A DNA stretch of 6,351 nucleotides from an uncultured Burkholderiales bacterium (GTDB taxonomy: Bacteria > Pseudomonadota > Gammaproteobacteria > Burkholderiales > Burkholderiaceae_E), in contig CAIUGQ010000246.1 in the NCBI GenBank assembly GCA_903898725.1, positions 1 through 6,351 of the forward strand, in the 5' to 3' direction. The translations under genes and the position numbers were made by a program. The notes beneath the pieces were generated by a model that saw nothing but the letters and a program-made list of their open reading frames with translations, was not told the origin of the DNA and searched no databases. Shown in pieces: positions 6,347 to 6,351 of the stretch (positions within the stretch are counted from its first letter, which is position 1; every line of letters starts with the position of its first letter).

Positions 6347-6351
6347 GCGCG

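Larger units (their letters stand above)
6032..6351. repeat. Tandem array of 105-base units with conserved hairpins (continues past window)
   Basis: Three full units (6032-6136, 6137-6241, 6242-6346) and the first 5 bases of a fourth (6347-6351) follow each other with no spacer and an exact 105-base period. By direct comparison units 1 and 2 differ at 18 positions, 1 and 3 at 9, and 2 and 3 at 13. Each unit carries, in order, a two-part hairpin with a GCA loop, a 21-base near-perfect palindrome centred on a single C, a smaller dyad, and a 6-base stem with a GGA loop, ending in AGCACA. Differences fall mainly as matched changes on both arms of stems. No T-run that would make a standard terminator follows any stem. 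The array starts directly after the livF stop codon and would form the 3' end of the operon transcript. The frame is open for long stretches on both strands, but such GC-rich sequence rarely contains stops, so I do not call a gene. I do not recognise the repeat family. Confidence 0.9.

Noticed and set aside
6032..6351. CRISPR array
   Set aside because: The 105-base units are directly adjacent with no variable spacers, the differences are scattered substitutions, and no cas genes are present.

Overview
The window is GC-rich (roughly two thirds G+C by eye, with strong G/C third-codon bias). It reads as a chromosomal stretch of a high-GC proteobacterium. Protein sequence style and gene order suggest a betaproteobacterium of the Burkholderiales type; this is inference, as no rRNA or other marker gene is present. 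All genes lie on the + strand and point the same way.

Layout: (1) 1-846, the C-terminal half of an AMP-forming fatty-acyl/carboxylic acid-CoA ligase whose start lies outside the window. (2) 847-918, a short gap with a candidate sigma70 promoter and a clear Shine-Dalgarno site. (3) 919-2163, a periplasmic substrate-binding protein of the branched-chain amino acid (HAAT/LivK) type with a signal peptide. (4) 2164-2287, a 124-base gap with two strong GC hairpins and a C-rich leader lacking a Shine-Dalgarno site. (5) 2288-6031, a tightly packed block of LivH-type permease, LivM-type permease, LivG-type ATPase and LivF-type ATPase, with gaps of 4 and 13 bases and an 8-base overlap. (6) 6032-6351, a tandem array of 105-base units starting on the base after the livF stop codon and running off the window.

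Together the genes encode a complete five-part HAAT importer: binding protein, two permeases and two ATPases. The adjacent acyl-CoA ligase suggests that the imported solute may be an organic acid that is then activated to its CoA thioester, not necessarily leucine, isoleucine or valine. The true substrate cannot be read from the sequence.

Two things stand out. First, the 3' repeat array has several hairpins per unit, and 14 of the 18 differences between its first two units fall as seven matched base-pair changes. This is strong evidence that the folded form, not a protein, is what is preserved. Second, the two ATPases carry non-consensus residues that all map to the same composite ATP site: the LivF Walker A lysine is arginine, the LivF H-loop position is glutamine, and the LivG signature is LTYAEQ. 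The other site is fully consensus. This predicts an asymmetric transporter engine. The LivM homologue also carries an unusual C-terminal extension of about 110 residues with two likely membrane helices.
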